A DNA stretch of 22,451 nucleotides from Myxococcales bacterium (GTDB lineage: Bacteria; Myxococcota; Myxococcia; Myxococcales; Myxococcaceae): contig PMBV01000274.1 in NCBI GenBank assembly GCA_003153055.1, forward strand, positions 1 to 22,451. The letters are read 5' to 3'. The notes beneath the pieces are model-generated. The model was not told where the DNA came from. It did not search any database and worked only from the letters and a program-made list of their open reading frames with translations. Every line of letters starts with the position of its first letter. Position 1 is the first letter of the stretch. Both the position numbers and the translations under genes were made by a program. Positions 1 through 6,932 of the stretch are shown here, one piece after another.

Positions 1-20
1 GAACGAGAGGGAGCCGGGGC

Positions 21-245
21 TCACCGACAGGCCTTGAGCGAGTCGTCACGGTGGTCGGTGGCGGGCGTGCACTCCGTCAGCAACACAAGTATCCCGAGCG
101 CGACGGCTTTCTCGACCAAGATACGTTGGAAGCTGACCATGTGATGGGCAATGTGCGACCGCATGGTAGGCTCGCGGTCGACGCGCATCCGTATATCGAA
201 GGAACGGGAACCACCGCCCCAGCGCTCAAAAGGCGCAGTGCTCAA
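21..245 (-). CDS. Doubtful small ORF directly after the SMP-30-like gene
   Basis: This 74-codon open frame begins with TTG and lies in the same frame as, and two codons after, the stop of the upstream SMP-30-like gene. It has no visible ribosome-binding site and I recognise no family. Its middle (about residues 33-58) is hydrophobic and reads like protein, with a TEC motif that is a poor lipobox because glutamate precedes the cysteine. Base composition here is less GC-rich than in the neighbouring genes. It could be a small gene, the remnant of a longer reading frame, or chance. An opposing frame on the plus strand at 51-302 has shadow-like composition and is not supported. Confidence 0.15.
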   Translation of the reverse strand: MSTAPFERWGGGSRSFDIRMRVDREPTMRSHIAHHMVSFQRILVEKAVALGILVLLTECTPATDHRDDSLKACR

Positions 246-248
246 CTC

Positions 249-1139
249 TCAGGGAAGCGCCCACGCCTCGACCCGGTTGGCGATGAGGCAGGGCACCAGT
301 AGGCGGTGGCGCTTGGAGTCGTAGCCCAGGTCCGCCGCCCCTCCGAAGCCCGAGGCCAGCACCTCGAACTCGCCCCCTGGCTTCCCCCGGTAGATGGCGT
401 CACCTTCCCAGCTCGAGATGATGAGCTCGTCACCCACCATCACCACCCCGTCGAGCTGGCCCTTGGGCAGCGCCGTACGAGGCCCCTTCGGCCTCCCCTT
501 GAAGTCCAACGGAATGAGCTCGGCCGCACCGAAGGTCACCACGTACAGCGTGTCCTCGGACGCCCACAGCCCATTGGGCAACTCGAGAGCCCGATCCTTC
601 ACCAGCGTCTTGAGGCGGGGCTTCTTCCCCGGCTCCAGCACGTAAATGCCGTCGGTGCCGGTGTGCTCGAGCTGCCCGCTCATGCCGGTGTCGCTCACGA
701 AAATCCGCCCGTCGGGGCCCACGGCCAGGTCGTTCACGAAGGTCGACCCCGGCACCTTCACGGCTCCTCTGGGCGCCCCGGTCTGGCGATCGAACATTCG
801 CACCGTGTCGATGTCTGCCACGTACAAGAGGCCGCCGAGCAGGGCGAGGCCCTTGGGAGCATTCAAGGTGACGCCGTTGACGCCTCCCGCGACCAACTTG
901 GCCTTCAGCACCTTCCCCTCGGGAGACAGCTCGGTGATGAAGCCGTTGTTGTCTCGCTGGGTGAGCTCTCCGTCGACGTTGCTGACCAGGTACGAATCAG
1001 ACTCGGCGTCGTAGAGGACCGACTCGGGGCTCTTGAGCCCCTCCGCTACCGTCATGACCAAGGTGACCGAGCCTCCGTCGCTCGGCTCGGCGAAGGACGC
1101 GACGGAACACAGCGACAGAATTGCGAGGAGCGACTTCAT
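249..1139 (-). CDS. Secreted SMP-30/gluconolactonase-like beta-propeller protein
   Basis: The 296-residue protein has a clear signal peptide (about residues 1-17, cut after SFA), so it is probably periplasmic or secreted. The rest has repeated NHL/SMP-30-type blades such as NDLAVGPDGRIFVSD and PNGLWASEDTLYVV. The three acidic or amide residues that bind the divalent metal in SMP-30 lactonases have plausible equivalents: E39 in SPES, N189 in LPNGL and D230 in LDGVV. Lactonase or another hydrolase activity is therefore possible, but the substrate is unknown and a non-enzymatic sensor-like propeller cannot be excluded. It follows the M23 peptidase gene by 37 bp on the same strand, so the two may be co-transcribed. 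The start is the first ATG, with a GGGGCGGGG stretch upstream and the signal peptide beginning immediately. Confidence 0.75.
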   Translation of the reverse strand: MKSLLAILSLCSVASFAEPSDGGSVTLVMTVAEGLKSPESVLYDAESDSYLVSNVDGELTQRDNNGFITELSPEGKVLKAKLVAGGVNGVTLNAPKGLALLGGLLYVADIDTVRMFDRQTGAPRGAVKVPGSTFVNDLAVGPDGRIFVSDTGMSGQLEHTGTDGIYVLEPGKKPRLKTLVKDRALELPNGLWASEDTLYVVTFGAAELIPLDFKGRPKGPRTALPKGQLDGVVMVGDELIISSWEGDAIYRGKPGGEFEVLASGFGGAADLGYDSKRHRLLVPCLIANRVEAWALP

Positions 1140-1176
1140 CGGTCAGCCCCGCCCCAGCGACAAGCGGACGGGAAGG

Positions 1177-2169
1177 TCAGGGGGTGCGCTCTCGACGCGC
1201 TTCGATCGAAACGGCCGAGATGACGTCACCGCGCCGAGGCTCGGCCTTGTCGACCATCTGCCCGTTGCGCGAGAAGCCCTGGAGCTGCGCCGGGAGCCCC
1301 TGGGCCTTCCGCCAATCGGCGTTATCCATCAGGTGGTAGTGCACGTGCGGCTCGGTGGACATGCCGCTGTTCCCCGTACGGGCGAGCAGCTGACCTGCCG
1401 AGACCCACTCTCCGACACGCACCTTGACGCTGCCGTTCTCGAGGTGCCCCACCAGGGAGTACTCCCCAGTGCCGTGGTCGATGACAACGAAGTTGCCGTA
1501 CAGGTTTCCCGGCACAGGGCGGTTGGGGAGATTGTCGGCGGTGCCGTCTTCGGCCACCACCACCGTGCCCGCTCCCGGAGCCACGACCGGCTGTCGCCAG
1601 GCGTAATAGTCTTCGTTGCGGAGCCCCCGGTTGGCGAAGGAGGTGCCGTTCTTCACTATCAACAGATCGAGCGCGTACCGCATGTCTGAGACGGAGGCGT
1701 GGCGGTTGTCTTCCCAGGTGCGCCCGCCCCACAGCACGTTCCACGGCCCCTGCACCGGCGGTCGCAAGCTCGACTTGGTCCGGTAGGCCCCGGTCGTGGT
1801 GGGCGCCACGCCAGAGGCCGGGCCCACGTCGAGGCCAGCCAGCCGGCCGCGATCATCCATGGTGAGCTCAATCTGCATGCCCCGGGCGTAGTTGCTCACC
1901 GCCACCACCCGCCGGTACACCGTCAGGCCGTCTCGCTGACCCAGGGCCTCGGCGACCACCCGGGCCTCGCTGCCAAAGCCCTTGATGCTCGCGCCCAGGC
2001 GTTCGAGGCCAGCGGCCGACCCGACCTTCTTCATCAGCTCGGGGCTGGCCACCTTCCACACGCGGCTCGTCTCTCCGCCGACCAGCCACTTCACGTAGCT
2101 GCGCCCTTGCGAGAGCGACGGCGCCGTGGGGGCCTGGGCGAGGGCAAGGAGGAGCGCGACGCTCAGCAT
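1177..2169 (-). CDS. M23-family metallopeptidase with N-terminal DUF3887-like domain
   Basis: The 330-residue exported protein starts with a short signal peptide (residues 1-13, cut near AQA). Residues about 22-116 resemble the DUF3887 domain that often accompanies hydrolases. Residues about 140-290 form an M23 (LytM/peptidoglycan endopeptidase) domain. The second zinc motif is intact (STEPHVHYH, H275/H277), as is H242 in VGHLENG. The first motif reads RYALD (D168) with a histidine at position 157, an arrangement I recall from DUF3887-linked M23 proteins rather than the classical HxxxD. The likely role is cleavage of peptide cross-links in the cell wall; the exact bond is unknown. AAGGA lies 6 bases before the ATG and supports the start. 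It sits 64 bp after the astA-like gene on the same strand. Confidence 0.85.
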   Translation of the reverse strand: MLSVALLLALAQAPTAPSLSQGRSYVKWLVGGETSRVWKVASPELMKKVGSAAGLERLGASIKGFGSEARVVAEALGQRDGLTVYRRVVAVSNYARGMQIELTMDDRGRLAGLDVGPASGVAPTTTGAYRTKSSLRPPVQGPWNVLWGGRTWEDNRHASVSDMRYALDLLIVKNGTSFANRGLRNEDYYAWRQPVVAPGAGTVVVAEDGTADNLPNRPVPGNLYGNFVVIDHGTGEYSLVGHLENGSVKVRVGEWVSAGQLLARTGNSGMSTEPHVHYHLMDNADWRKAQGLPAQLQGFSRNGQMVDKAEPRRGDVISAVSIEARRERTP

Positions 2170-2233
2170 GTTGAATCCTTATCCGCTCCGACGCGCCGAT
2201 GGAATGTGGGCGTTGGGCGACACCGAGCACCGA

Positions 2234-3274
2234 TCATGCGACACCCGCCGAGCCTTCGAAGGGCACCAGCGACACTCGGTCGCCCGTCTTCACCTTCAGG
2301 AGCGTCTTGGCGGCCTTGGGGAGCAGCACCTGGGCGTCGTCGAAGCGCACGTTGCACCGAACCGCGCGGAAGTGATTGGGCCCGGGCCGCTCGGTGGCCA
2401 CCAGGAAGTCCTCCGCCTCGACCTCGAGGTTCCCCGGGGCGACCGTGGCGGTGCGGTGCCGGCGCACCAGCGTGACCTCGGCCAGGTCGGCTTCGTAGTG
2501 CGGGCCACCGTCGAAGGGGTCGATGTGGCTCACGTAGCGAAAGCCGATGCGCTCGAGCATGCGCCGGACGCCGACCGTCCGTGGCCCGACCTCGCCGATC
2601 ATCTTCTGCACCCGCGCGGGGAAGAGCGAGGCGTAGAGGTCCGACGAGGGGAACAGCTCCTTGATGAACTCCTTGTTCTGCCGCGAGAGCTTGTCGGCCT
2701 CGGGGTACTCGAGCCCGGTGAACTTCTTGCCGATGGCCTCCCACAACAGCGAGCGCCCATCGGGCAACAGGGGCGGCAACAGCTCGGCGATGAGCCGCTC
2801 GCGGAACAGCTCCCGGTGCATGGCCATGAACAAGAACCGCACGTACGAGAGCTGCTTGCCCGGGCGCTCGGCGCCGCTGCGGTAGGGCGGGTCGACCACC
2901 AGGCCACCCACCTCGGTGGGCCCGTCGTAGTTGTACCCGATGGACAGCACCTTGTGACGGAAGTGCTTGTCCAGGGTGGCCGAGTAGCTCTCGGCCTCGG
3001 TGACCTGGAAGTAGATGTGGGGCGCTTCCTTGGTGCCGTGCTGCGCGATGATCATCGAGGTGCCGATGATGAGCTCGTTGCGGAGATCCTCGAGCACGAA
3101 GAGGTACTCCCGGGCGCGCGGGTCGGTCACCTTGCCCGAGAAGCTGTGCACCGACTTCTCGATCAGCGACGCGAGCACCTTCTCGTCATGCGGGAGGTTG
3201 ACGCTGTTGAGTTGTCGGGCCAGCCGCTTGAGCCCTGCCAGGTCACGCTTGGCGACGTCTCGGAGCAGGAGCAT
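2234..3274 (-). CDS. astA: Arginine N-succinyltransferase (AstA family)
   Basis: The 346-residue protein has the usual AstA length (about 340). AstA transfers succinyl from succinyl-CoA to the alpha-amino group of arginine, the first step of the arginine succinyltransferase (AST) pathway; the protein is cytoplasmic. Supporting segments are GTSMIIAQHG (71-80), the conserved core SYVRFLFMAMHRELF (143-157), LWEAIGKKF (177-185) with EAD nearby, IGEVGPRT (226-233) and the strongly conserved IDPFDGGPHYEAD (251-263). The frame stays open upstream to about 3973, but that part is antisense to the M20 gene, so the ATG at 3274 (preceded by GAGG and a G-run) is the start. No other ast gene is in the window, so the physiological pathway is not shown by context. 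Confidence 0.9.
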   Translation of the reverse strand: MLLLRDVAKRDLAGLKRLARQLNSVNLPHDEKVLASLIEKSVHSFSGKVTDPRAREYLFVLEDLRNELIIGTSMIIAQHGTKEAPHIYFQVTEAESYSATLDKHFRHKVLSIGYNYDGPTEVGGLVVDPPYRSGAERPGKQLSYVRFLFMAMHRELFRERLIAELLPPLLPDGRSLLWEAIGKKFTGLEYPEADKLSRQNKEFIKELFPSSDLYASLFPARVQKMIGEVGPRTVGVRRMLERIGFRYVSHIDPFDGGPHYEADLAEVTLVRRHRTATVAPGNLEVEAEDFLVATERPGPNHFRAVRCNVRFDDAQVLLPKAAKTLLKVKTGDRVSLVPFEGSAGVA

Positions 3275-3379
3275 GCCCCCGATTAGCCTCGATCTACCGG
3301 CCCGGCCAATATTCTTGGCTCGGCCCGGCGCGTTACATTCCGTTTGGAGGAACGGGTCGTTCAGAGGGAGGATCCACGC
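3275..3379. promoter_or_regulatory. Divergent promoter region between astA-like and M20 genes
   Basis: This 105-bp gap separates two divergent genes and must hold both promoters unless transcription enters from elsewhere. It contains a short inverted repeat, GCCAA-TATTC-TTGGC (3305-3319), which could be an operator, and a TACATT (3334-3339) that could be a -10 element for the plus-strand gene, though no well-spaced -35 is seen. AGGGAGG (3364-3370) is the ribosome-binding site of the M20 gene. Confidence 0.35.
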
Positions 3380-4558
3380 ATGGGAGACGCCACTCGGTGG
3401 GTGATGAGCCAGCTCCCGGCGCTGGAGACTGCGCTCCAGTCGCTGGTCGACACCAACTCGTACACCGACAATGTCGAGGGTGGTCGGCAGGTGGGCCGCC
3501 TGGTGGACGAGCTGTTCAAGGTGCCCGGCCTCGAGCTCGAGGTGGTGAAGAGCGAAGCCTACGCGGACCATCGCGTCTACCGGAGCCGCGGCAAGGAGGG
3601 CCTGGCGCCCATCGCCCTGATAGGTCACCTCGACACCGTCTTTCCGCCCGGCAGCGCCGAGGGCTACCGGGTCGATGGCGGCCTGAGAAAGGGCCCGGGC
3701 ATTCTCGACATGAAGGGAGGCCTGGCCATCATGGCTTTCGCCGTCAAGGCCATCGCGACGCACGAGGGGCTCGGCGCCATACCGCCGCTGCGCATCGTGG
3801 TGGTGAGCGACGAAGAGGTCGGGTCTCCTGAGGGGGCGCCCCTCATTCGCCGGGCCGTCGAGGGGTGTCAGGCGGCGCTGGTCTTCGAGGCCGGTCGGCC
3901 GCGCGACGCCATCGTGACCCGCCGGGTGGGCACTGGCACCGTGACCGCGCGCGCGGTGGGCCGAGCCGCCCACTCGGGCAATGCCTACTGGGAGGGCGCC
4001 AACGCCATCTGGGCTCTGTCGCGCTTCATCGACGCCGCCCAGCGCCTGTCGAGCCGTGAGTCAGGGGCCACCGTGAACGTCGGCCTGGTATGGGGTGGCA
4101 CGGCCAAGAACACCGTGCCCGCCGAGGCCCGAGCCGAGCTCGACCTCCGCTTCACGACCGCCTCCGACGAGGTCGCCCTGTGGAAGGGCCTTCGCGAGGC
4201 CGCCCGCGTCACCGACGTCGAGGGCGCCATGGTGCTCCTCGAGCGAGGCCCGGGACGCCCTCCGATGGAGCGGCTCAAGGGCACCGACGCTTTGCTGGCC
4301 GGCTACCGGCGATGCACCCTGGCTCACGCGCTCGGCGCCGAGGAGGCACCGCTCCAGGGAGGCGGCTCCGACGGCAACACCACCGCTTCGATGGGCGTGC
4401 CGACCCTCGACGGCCTGGGCCCACGGGGGCGCTTCTTTCACACCCCTGACGAGTACGTGGAGGTCGACTCGCTGTTGCCCCGGGCCGCGGCGCTCATCGA
4501 CTTCCTCCTGGTCGAGTGCCCCCGCCTGGCTCGGCCGCCCGCGGAGGCCCCGGCGTGA
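3380..4558 (+). CDS. M20-family zinc peptidase (carboxypeptidase G2-like)
   Basis: The 392-residue cytoplasmic-type protein has the complete di-zinc site of the M20/ArgE/DapE/CPG2 family: H83 and catalytic D85 in GHLDTV, bridging D110 in ILDMKGG, the general base and ligand E145/E146 in SDEEVGS, E170 in VFEAGR, and H354 in FFHTPDEY. A dimerisation-domain insert lies around residues 180-290, with the AAHSGN histidine (H198). Family members hydrolyse amide bonds of N-acyl amino acids or C-terminal glutamate; the substrate cannot be deduced here. The ATG at 3380 is chosen because AGGGAGG precedes it by 9 bases; an upstream in-frame TTG (3344) has no such site. It is divergent from the astA-like gene, so a link to acylated amino acids is possible but unproven. 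No signal peptide is seen. Confidence 0.88.
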   Translation: MGDATRWVMSQLPALETALQSLVDTNSYTDNVEGGRQVGRLVDELFKVPGLELEVVKSEAYADHRVYRSRGKEGLAPIALIGHLDTVFPPGSAEGYRVDGGLRKGPGILDMKGGLAIMAFAVKAIATHEGLGAIPPLRIVVVSDEEVGSPEGAPLIRRAVEGCQAALVFEAGRPRDAIVTRRVGTGTVTARAVGRAAHSGNAYWEGANAIWALSRFIDAAQRLSSRESGATVNVGLVWGGTAKNTVPAEARAELDLRFTTASDEVALWKGLREAARVTDVEGAMVLLERGPGRPPMERLKGTDALLAGYRRCTLAHALGAEEAPLQGGGSDGNTTASMGVPTLDGLGPRGRFFHTPDEYVEVDSLLPRAAALIDFLLVECPRLARPPAEAPA

Positions 4559-4659
4559 TTCACCGCGGGGCCCTGCCTCGTTCATTGTTCCCACCGACCC
4601 GACGCGATACCGTGAGTCGGCTCCGAAGACGGTGGGGCTCGATTCCGAGGGTACTTGAG

Positions 4660-5625
4660 ATGAGGAACACGCTGCTGCTGTCCCTGGCGTTGGCTGTGCT
4701 GCCTGTCTCCCGTGCGTTCGCCGCTGGGCCGGCCGAAACAGCCGATACCAAGAAGGCCAAGGAGTCCTTCGCCGCGGCGCAGAAGCTGTACAAGCAAGGC
4801 CGCTTCGCCGAGGCCATCGAGAAGTTCGAGCAGGCCTACCAAGCCAAGCCTCACCCGCTCATCTACTTCAACATCGGGCGCTGCAACGAAGAGCTGGGGA
4901 AGGTCGGGCTCGCCCTCAAGGCCTACAAGTCGTACCTCCGCCTGTCACCCGAAGCGAAGGATCGCAACCAGGTCGCCGACACCATCGCCAACCTGGAGCG
5001 CAAGCTCAGAGACCAAGGCCTCCAGCAGCTCACCGTCGTCGTCGAGCCTCCCGAGGCGCGCATCGAGATCGACAGCCAAGTGGCAGGGGCGTCTCCCGCC
5101 ACCGTGGAGCTGACCGTGGGGAGCCACCGCGTCGTCCTCACCGCCGACGGCTATGAGCGCATCGAGCGCAGCATCTCGATGACGCCGGGGCAGGCCAGCG
5201 AGCTCAACTTCACCATGGTCAAAGGCGCCGAGCTGAAGGCCCCTGGCTCCGACGCGCCACTGGCCGAGCGCCCGAAGACCGAGCCCACCGGCACCGCGCA
5301 GGCCGGGCCAGGCCCCATCGGCGTCTCCTCCGAGCCAGCCAAGGTGAGCCCCCCGCGGAAGCGTCTGTGGACGTACGTGGTGGGCGGGGTAGCGGTGGCG
5401 AGCCTCGGCGCGGGCGTCGGCATGAGCGTGGGCTCGATGAAGGAGGCCGAGGCGTACCGCGCTGGCAACGGCGGTCAGCCCTGGCCAGTCAGTGGGCCGA
5501 TTCACGACCAGGGCATGGCTCACTACAACGGGTCCAACACGCTCCTCGCGGGTTCGGTCGTCGGCTACAGCGTTGCCGGAGCAGCCGCCATCACCGCGGT
5601 GATTCTCTTCTTCGTCGAGCGATGA
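4660..5625 (+). CDS. TPR-PEGA domain membrane protein
   Basis: The 321-residue protein begins with a signal peptide (residues 1-22, ending SRAFAA). Residues about 33-116 are tetratricopeptide-like repeats (FAAAQKLYKQGRFAEAIEKF and PLIYFNIGRCNEELG), followed by a PEGA domain (about 123-186, VVVEPPEARIEID and SHRVVLTADGYE). A proline-rich linker (190-233) leads to two hydrophobic segments (about 237-258 and 295-318) that may anchor it in a membrane. This layout is common in Myxococcota; the role is probably protein-protein or envelope scaffolding, but no specific function is known. The ATG at 4660 is chosen for the signal peptide and the GAGG at 4647-4650. A 101-bp gap separates it from the M20 gene. 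Confidence 0.8.
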   Translation: MRNTLLLSLALAVLPVSRAFAAGPAETADTKKAKESFAAAQKLYKQGRFAEAIEKFEQAYQAKPHPLIYFNIGRCNEELGKVGLALKAYKSYLRLSPEAKDRNQVADTIANLERKLRDQGLQQLTVVVEPPEARIEIDSQVAGASPATVELTVGSHRVVLTADGYERIERSISMTPGQASELNFTMVKGAELKAPGSDAPLAERPKTEPTGTAQAGPGPIGVSSEPAKVSPPRKRLWTYVVGGVAVASLGAGVGMSVGSMKEAEAYRAGNGGQPWPVSGPIHDQGMAHYNGSNTLLAGSVVGYSVAGAAAITAVILFFVER

Positions 5626-5639
5626 AGGCAACCGCCCGT

Positions 5640-5664
5640 AACTCCATCGGCCTTTCGGGGAGTT
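5640..5664 (+). terminator. Weak candidate hairpin after the TPR-PEGA gene
   Basis: AACTCC (5640-5645) and GGAGTT (5659-5664) form a 6-bp inverted repeat 14 bases after the TPR-PEGA stop. No T-tract follows, so this is at best a weak intrinsic terminator. It also abuts the candidate -35 of the sigma gene and might instead be a regulatory structure. Confidence 0.25.
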
Positions 5665-5693
5665 GAAACTTCCACCCGGTTGGCCGCACGTTA
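5664..5693 (+). promoter_or_regulatory. Possible ECF-type promoter of the sigma gene
   Basis: TGAAAC (5664-5669) and CGTTA (5689-5693) resemble the TGAAAC...CGTA elements used by SigW-like ECF sigma factors, which would fit autoregulation. The 19-base spacing is longer than the usual 16-17, so the call is tentative. Transcription from it would start only a few bases before the GTG start codon. Confidence 0.25.
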
Positions 5694-5702
5694 CTGTCAG
5701 CC

Positions 5703-6296
5703 GTGCTTCGACTGATTCGCCGCGCAGAACCCATCACCCCGGAGACGCCTGACGAGGCGTTGGTGCGACGGGCCCAATCGGGCGAGTCGGCCGCGTTTCA
5801 GGCGCTGTTCGAGCGGCACGTGGTGGCGGTGAGGCGGTTCGTGCGAGACCTGGTGCGCGAGCCCCACGCCGCCGACGACGCGACCCAAGAGGCCTTCGCC
5901 CGCGCCCACGCCCAGCTCGACAAACTGGTGGATCACGACCGGTTCAAGCCCTGGATGCTGGGCATCGCGCGCAACGTCGCCTTCGAGGCCCGGCGAGTGC
6001 GGGTGCACGAGGCCCTGGAGGAAGACGACGAGGGTGTCCCCGACGCGGTGATTCCTTCGCCCGACCCTGAGGCGGCGTTGCTCGATCGAGAGCTCGAGAA
6101 GCACTTCGCCCAGGCCCTCGGGCTCTTGTCGCCGAAGCGGCGCGCGGCCTTGCTGATGCGCGTCGATCACGGCCTGTCGTACGAGGAGATCGCCGCCACC
6201 TTCGGCTGGTCGATTCCCACCGTGAAGAACGAGATTCACCGGGCGCGCCTGAAGCTGCGGGCGGCTCTGGTGCCACACCTGGGAGAACGCCCATGA
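5703..6296 (+). CDS. ECF-family RNA polymerase sigma factor
   Basis: The 197-residue protein has the two domains of group 4 sigma factors. Sigma-2 lies at about residues 27-95 (SAAFQALFERHV, DDATQEAFARAH, KPWMLGIARNVA). Sigma-4 lies at about 130-190 (LSPKRRAALLMR, then the helix-turn-helix LSYEEIAATFGWSIPTVKNEIHRARLKL). It directs RNA polymerase to a specific promoter set when released from its anti-sigma factor, which is encoded directly downstream with a 4-bp ATGA overlap, implying translational coupling. The start is a GTG with no clear Shine-Dalgarno sequence; no better in-frame start exists before the sigma-2 region. The regulon is unknown. Confidence 0.88.
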   Translation: MLRLIRRAEPITPETPDEALVRRAQSGESAAFQALFERHVVAVRRFVRDLVREPHAADDATQEAFARAHAQLDKLVDHDRFKPWMLGIARNVAFEARRVRVHEALEEDDEGVPDAVIPSPDPEAALLDRELEKHFAQALGLLSPKRRAALLMRVDHGLSYEEIAATFGWSIPTVKNEIHRARLKLRAALVPHLGERP

Positions 6297-6769
6297 GCTG
6301 CGGGCGAAGTCACCTCTTGGAACTGCTCGTTACCAACGAGCTGAGCCGATCGATCGCGGCCGAGCTCGAGCAGCACGTGCGGAGCTGCCCCCGTTGCCGT
6401 CACGAGCTCGACTGGCTCAAGACCGAGCAGGGCTTGTTCCGCCAGCGGGCCGGCCGTGACGAGGTGGCGTACCTGTGGAAGGGCGTCGCAGCGCGGTCGG
6501 GGCTCGCCGCCACCCGCGTCTGGCCCAGGGTGCTGGCGGGGCTCGCGGTGACCGCCGCCGTGGTGCTCATGGCCGTGGGCCTGCAATCGCGCGGCTCGGG
6601 CGAGCTCCATGACCTGGCCACGGCTCCGGCGCAATCCGAGAGCATCATGAGCATGGGTGGGATGAGCCTCGCGCCTGGCAACGGTGGGCCGGAGTGCTCA
6701 ACCTTGCCTCAGGGGCTCGGGTTCCACTGCGGCCCCGTCGAGGACATGAGCTTCCTCGCCTCTCGGTAG
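6293..6769 (+). CDS. Membrane anti-sigma factor with zinc-finger domain
   Basis: The 158-residue protein starts inside the sigma gene stop (ATGA). Its cytoplasmic N-terminus carries the ZAS/zf-HC2 signature H28-x3-C32-x2-C35 (HVRSCPRC), which typically binds zinc and holds the partner sigma factor. One transmembrane segment lies at about residues 79-97. The outside tail of about 60 residues is unusual for its methionines (SIMSMGGMS) and for C135, H145 and C146 near the end, which could bind metal or be redox-active; this is inference only. It probably senses an envelope signal and releases the upstream sigma factor. A further uncharacterised function cannot be excluded. Confidence 0.82.
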   Translation: MSCGRSHLLELLVTNELSRSIAAELEQHVRSCPRCRHELDWLKTEQGLFRQRAGRDEVAYLWKGVAARSGLAATRVWPRVLAGLAVTAAVVLMAVGLQSRGSGELHDLATAPAQSESIMSMGGMSLAPGNGGPECSTLPQGLGFHCGPVEDMSFLASR

Positions 6770-6859
6770 TACGGCTCGTCTTCGTCCGCGATCCACGAGC
6801 GCCTCGACGTCCCCACCATGCCTCCTCCCCCACCAGGGGCAGGCCCGTGCCTCCCACGC

Positions 6860-6889
6860 TTGACAGCGAGGGCCGTCGCTCGGTACTTT
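6860..6889 (+). promoter_or_regulatory. Sigma-70-type promoter of the GH1/transport operon
   Basis: A consensus -35 TTGACA (6860-6865) is followed after 18 bases by TACTTT (6884-6889) as a weaker -10. Transcription would start near 6896, giving a leader of about 37 bases before the GTG at 6933. The -10 overlaps the left arm of the palindrome at 6886-6908, so a protein bound there would block polymerase. Confidence 0.6.
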
Positions 6890-6908
6890 GTTCGACGACA
6901 GAACAAAG
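6886..6908. promoter_or_regulatory. Perfect palindrome, probable ROK/XylR-type operator
   Basis: CTTTGTTC and GAACAAAG are perfect 8-base inverted arms separated by 7 bases. The TTTGTT...AACAAA pattern resembles known XylR (ROK family) operators. It covers the end of the -10 and the expected start site of the operon that encodes the GH1 enzyme. The ROK repressor encoded at 18007-19227 is the obvious candidate ligand. I did not find a second copy in the window. Confidence 0.6.
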
Positions 6909-6932
6909 CGAGCAACTGGAACGGAGCGCGCG

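Noticed and set aside
1600..1720. Apparent loss of the first zinc-ligand histidine in the M23 peptidase (RYALD instead of HxxxD)
   Set aside because: A histidine 11 residues before D168 is placed as I recall for DUF3887-linked M23 proteins, so this looks like a subfamily variant rather than an inactivated enzyme.
2126..3286. A 386-codon plus-strand open frame opposite the AstA gene
   Set aside because: It is the complementary shadow of AstA, whose conserved motifs are unmistakable on the minus strand.
3275..3973. N-terminal extension of about 233 residues on AstA
   Set aside because: It would overlap the M20 gene antisense and gives a protein far longer than the family. The internal ATG at 3274 gives the normal length.
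6888..6932. TTG at 6888 as the start of the OppF-like protein
   Set aside because: It lies inside the -10 element and operator palindrome, so it would not be in the transcript. GTG at 6933 has a well-placed GGAG.
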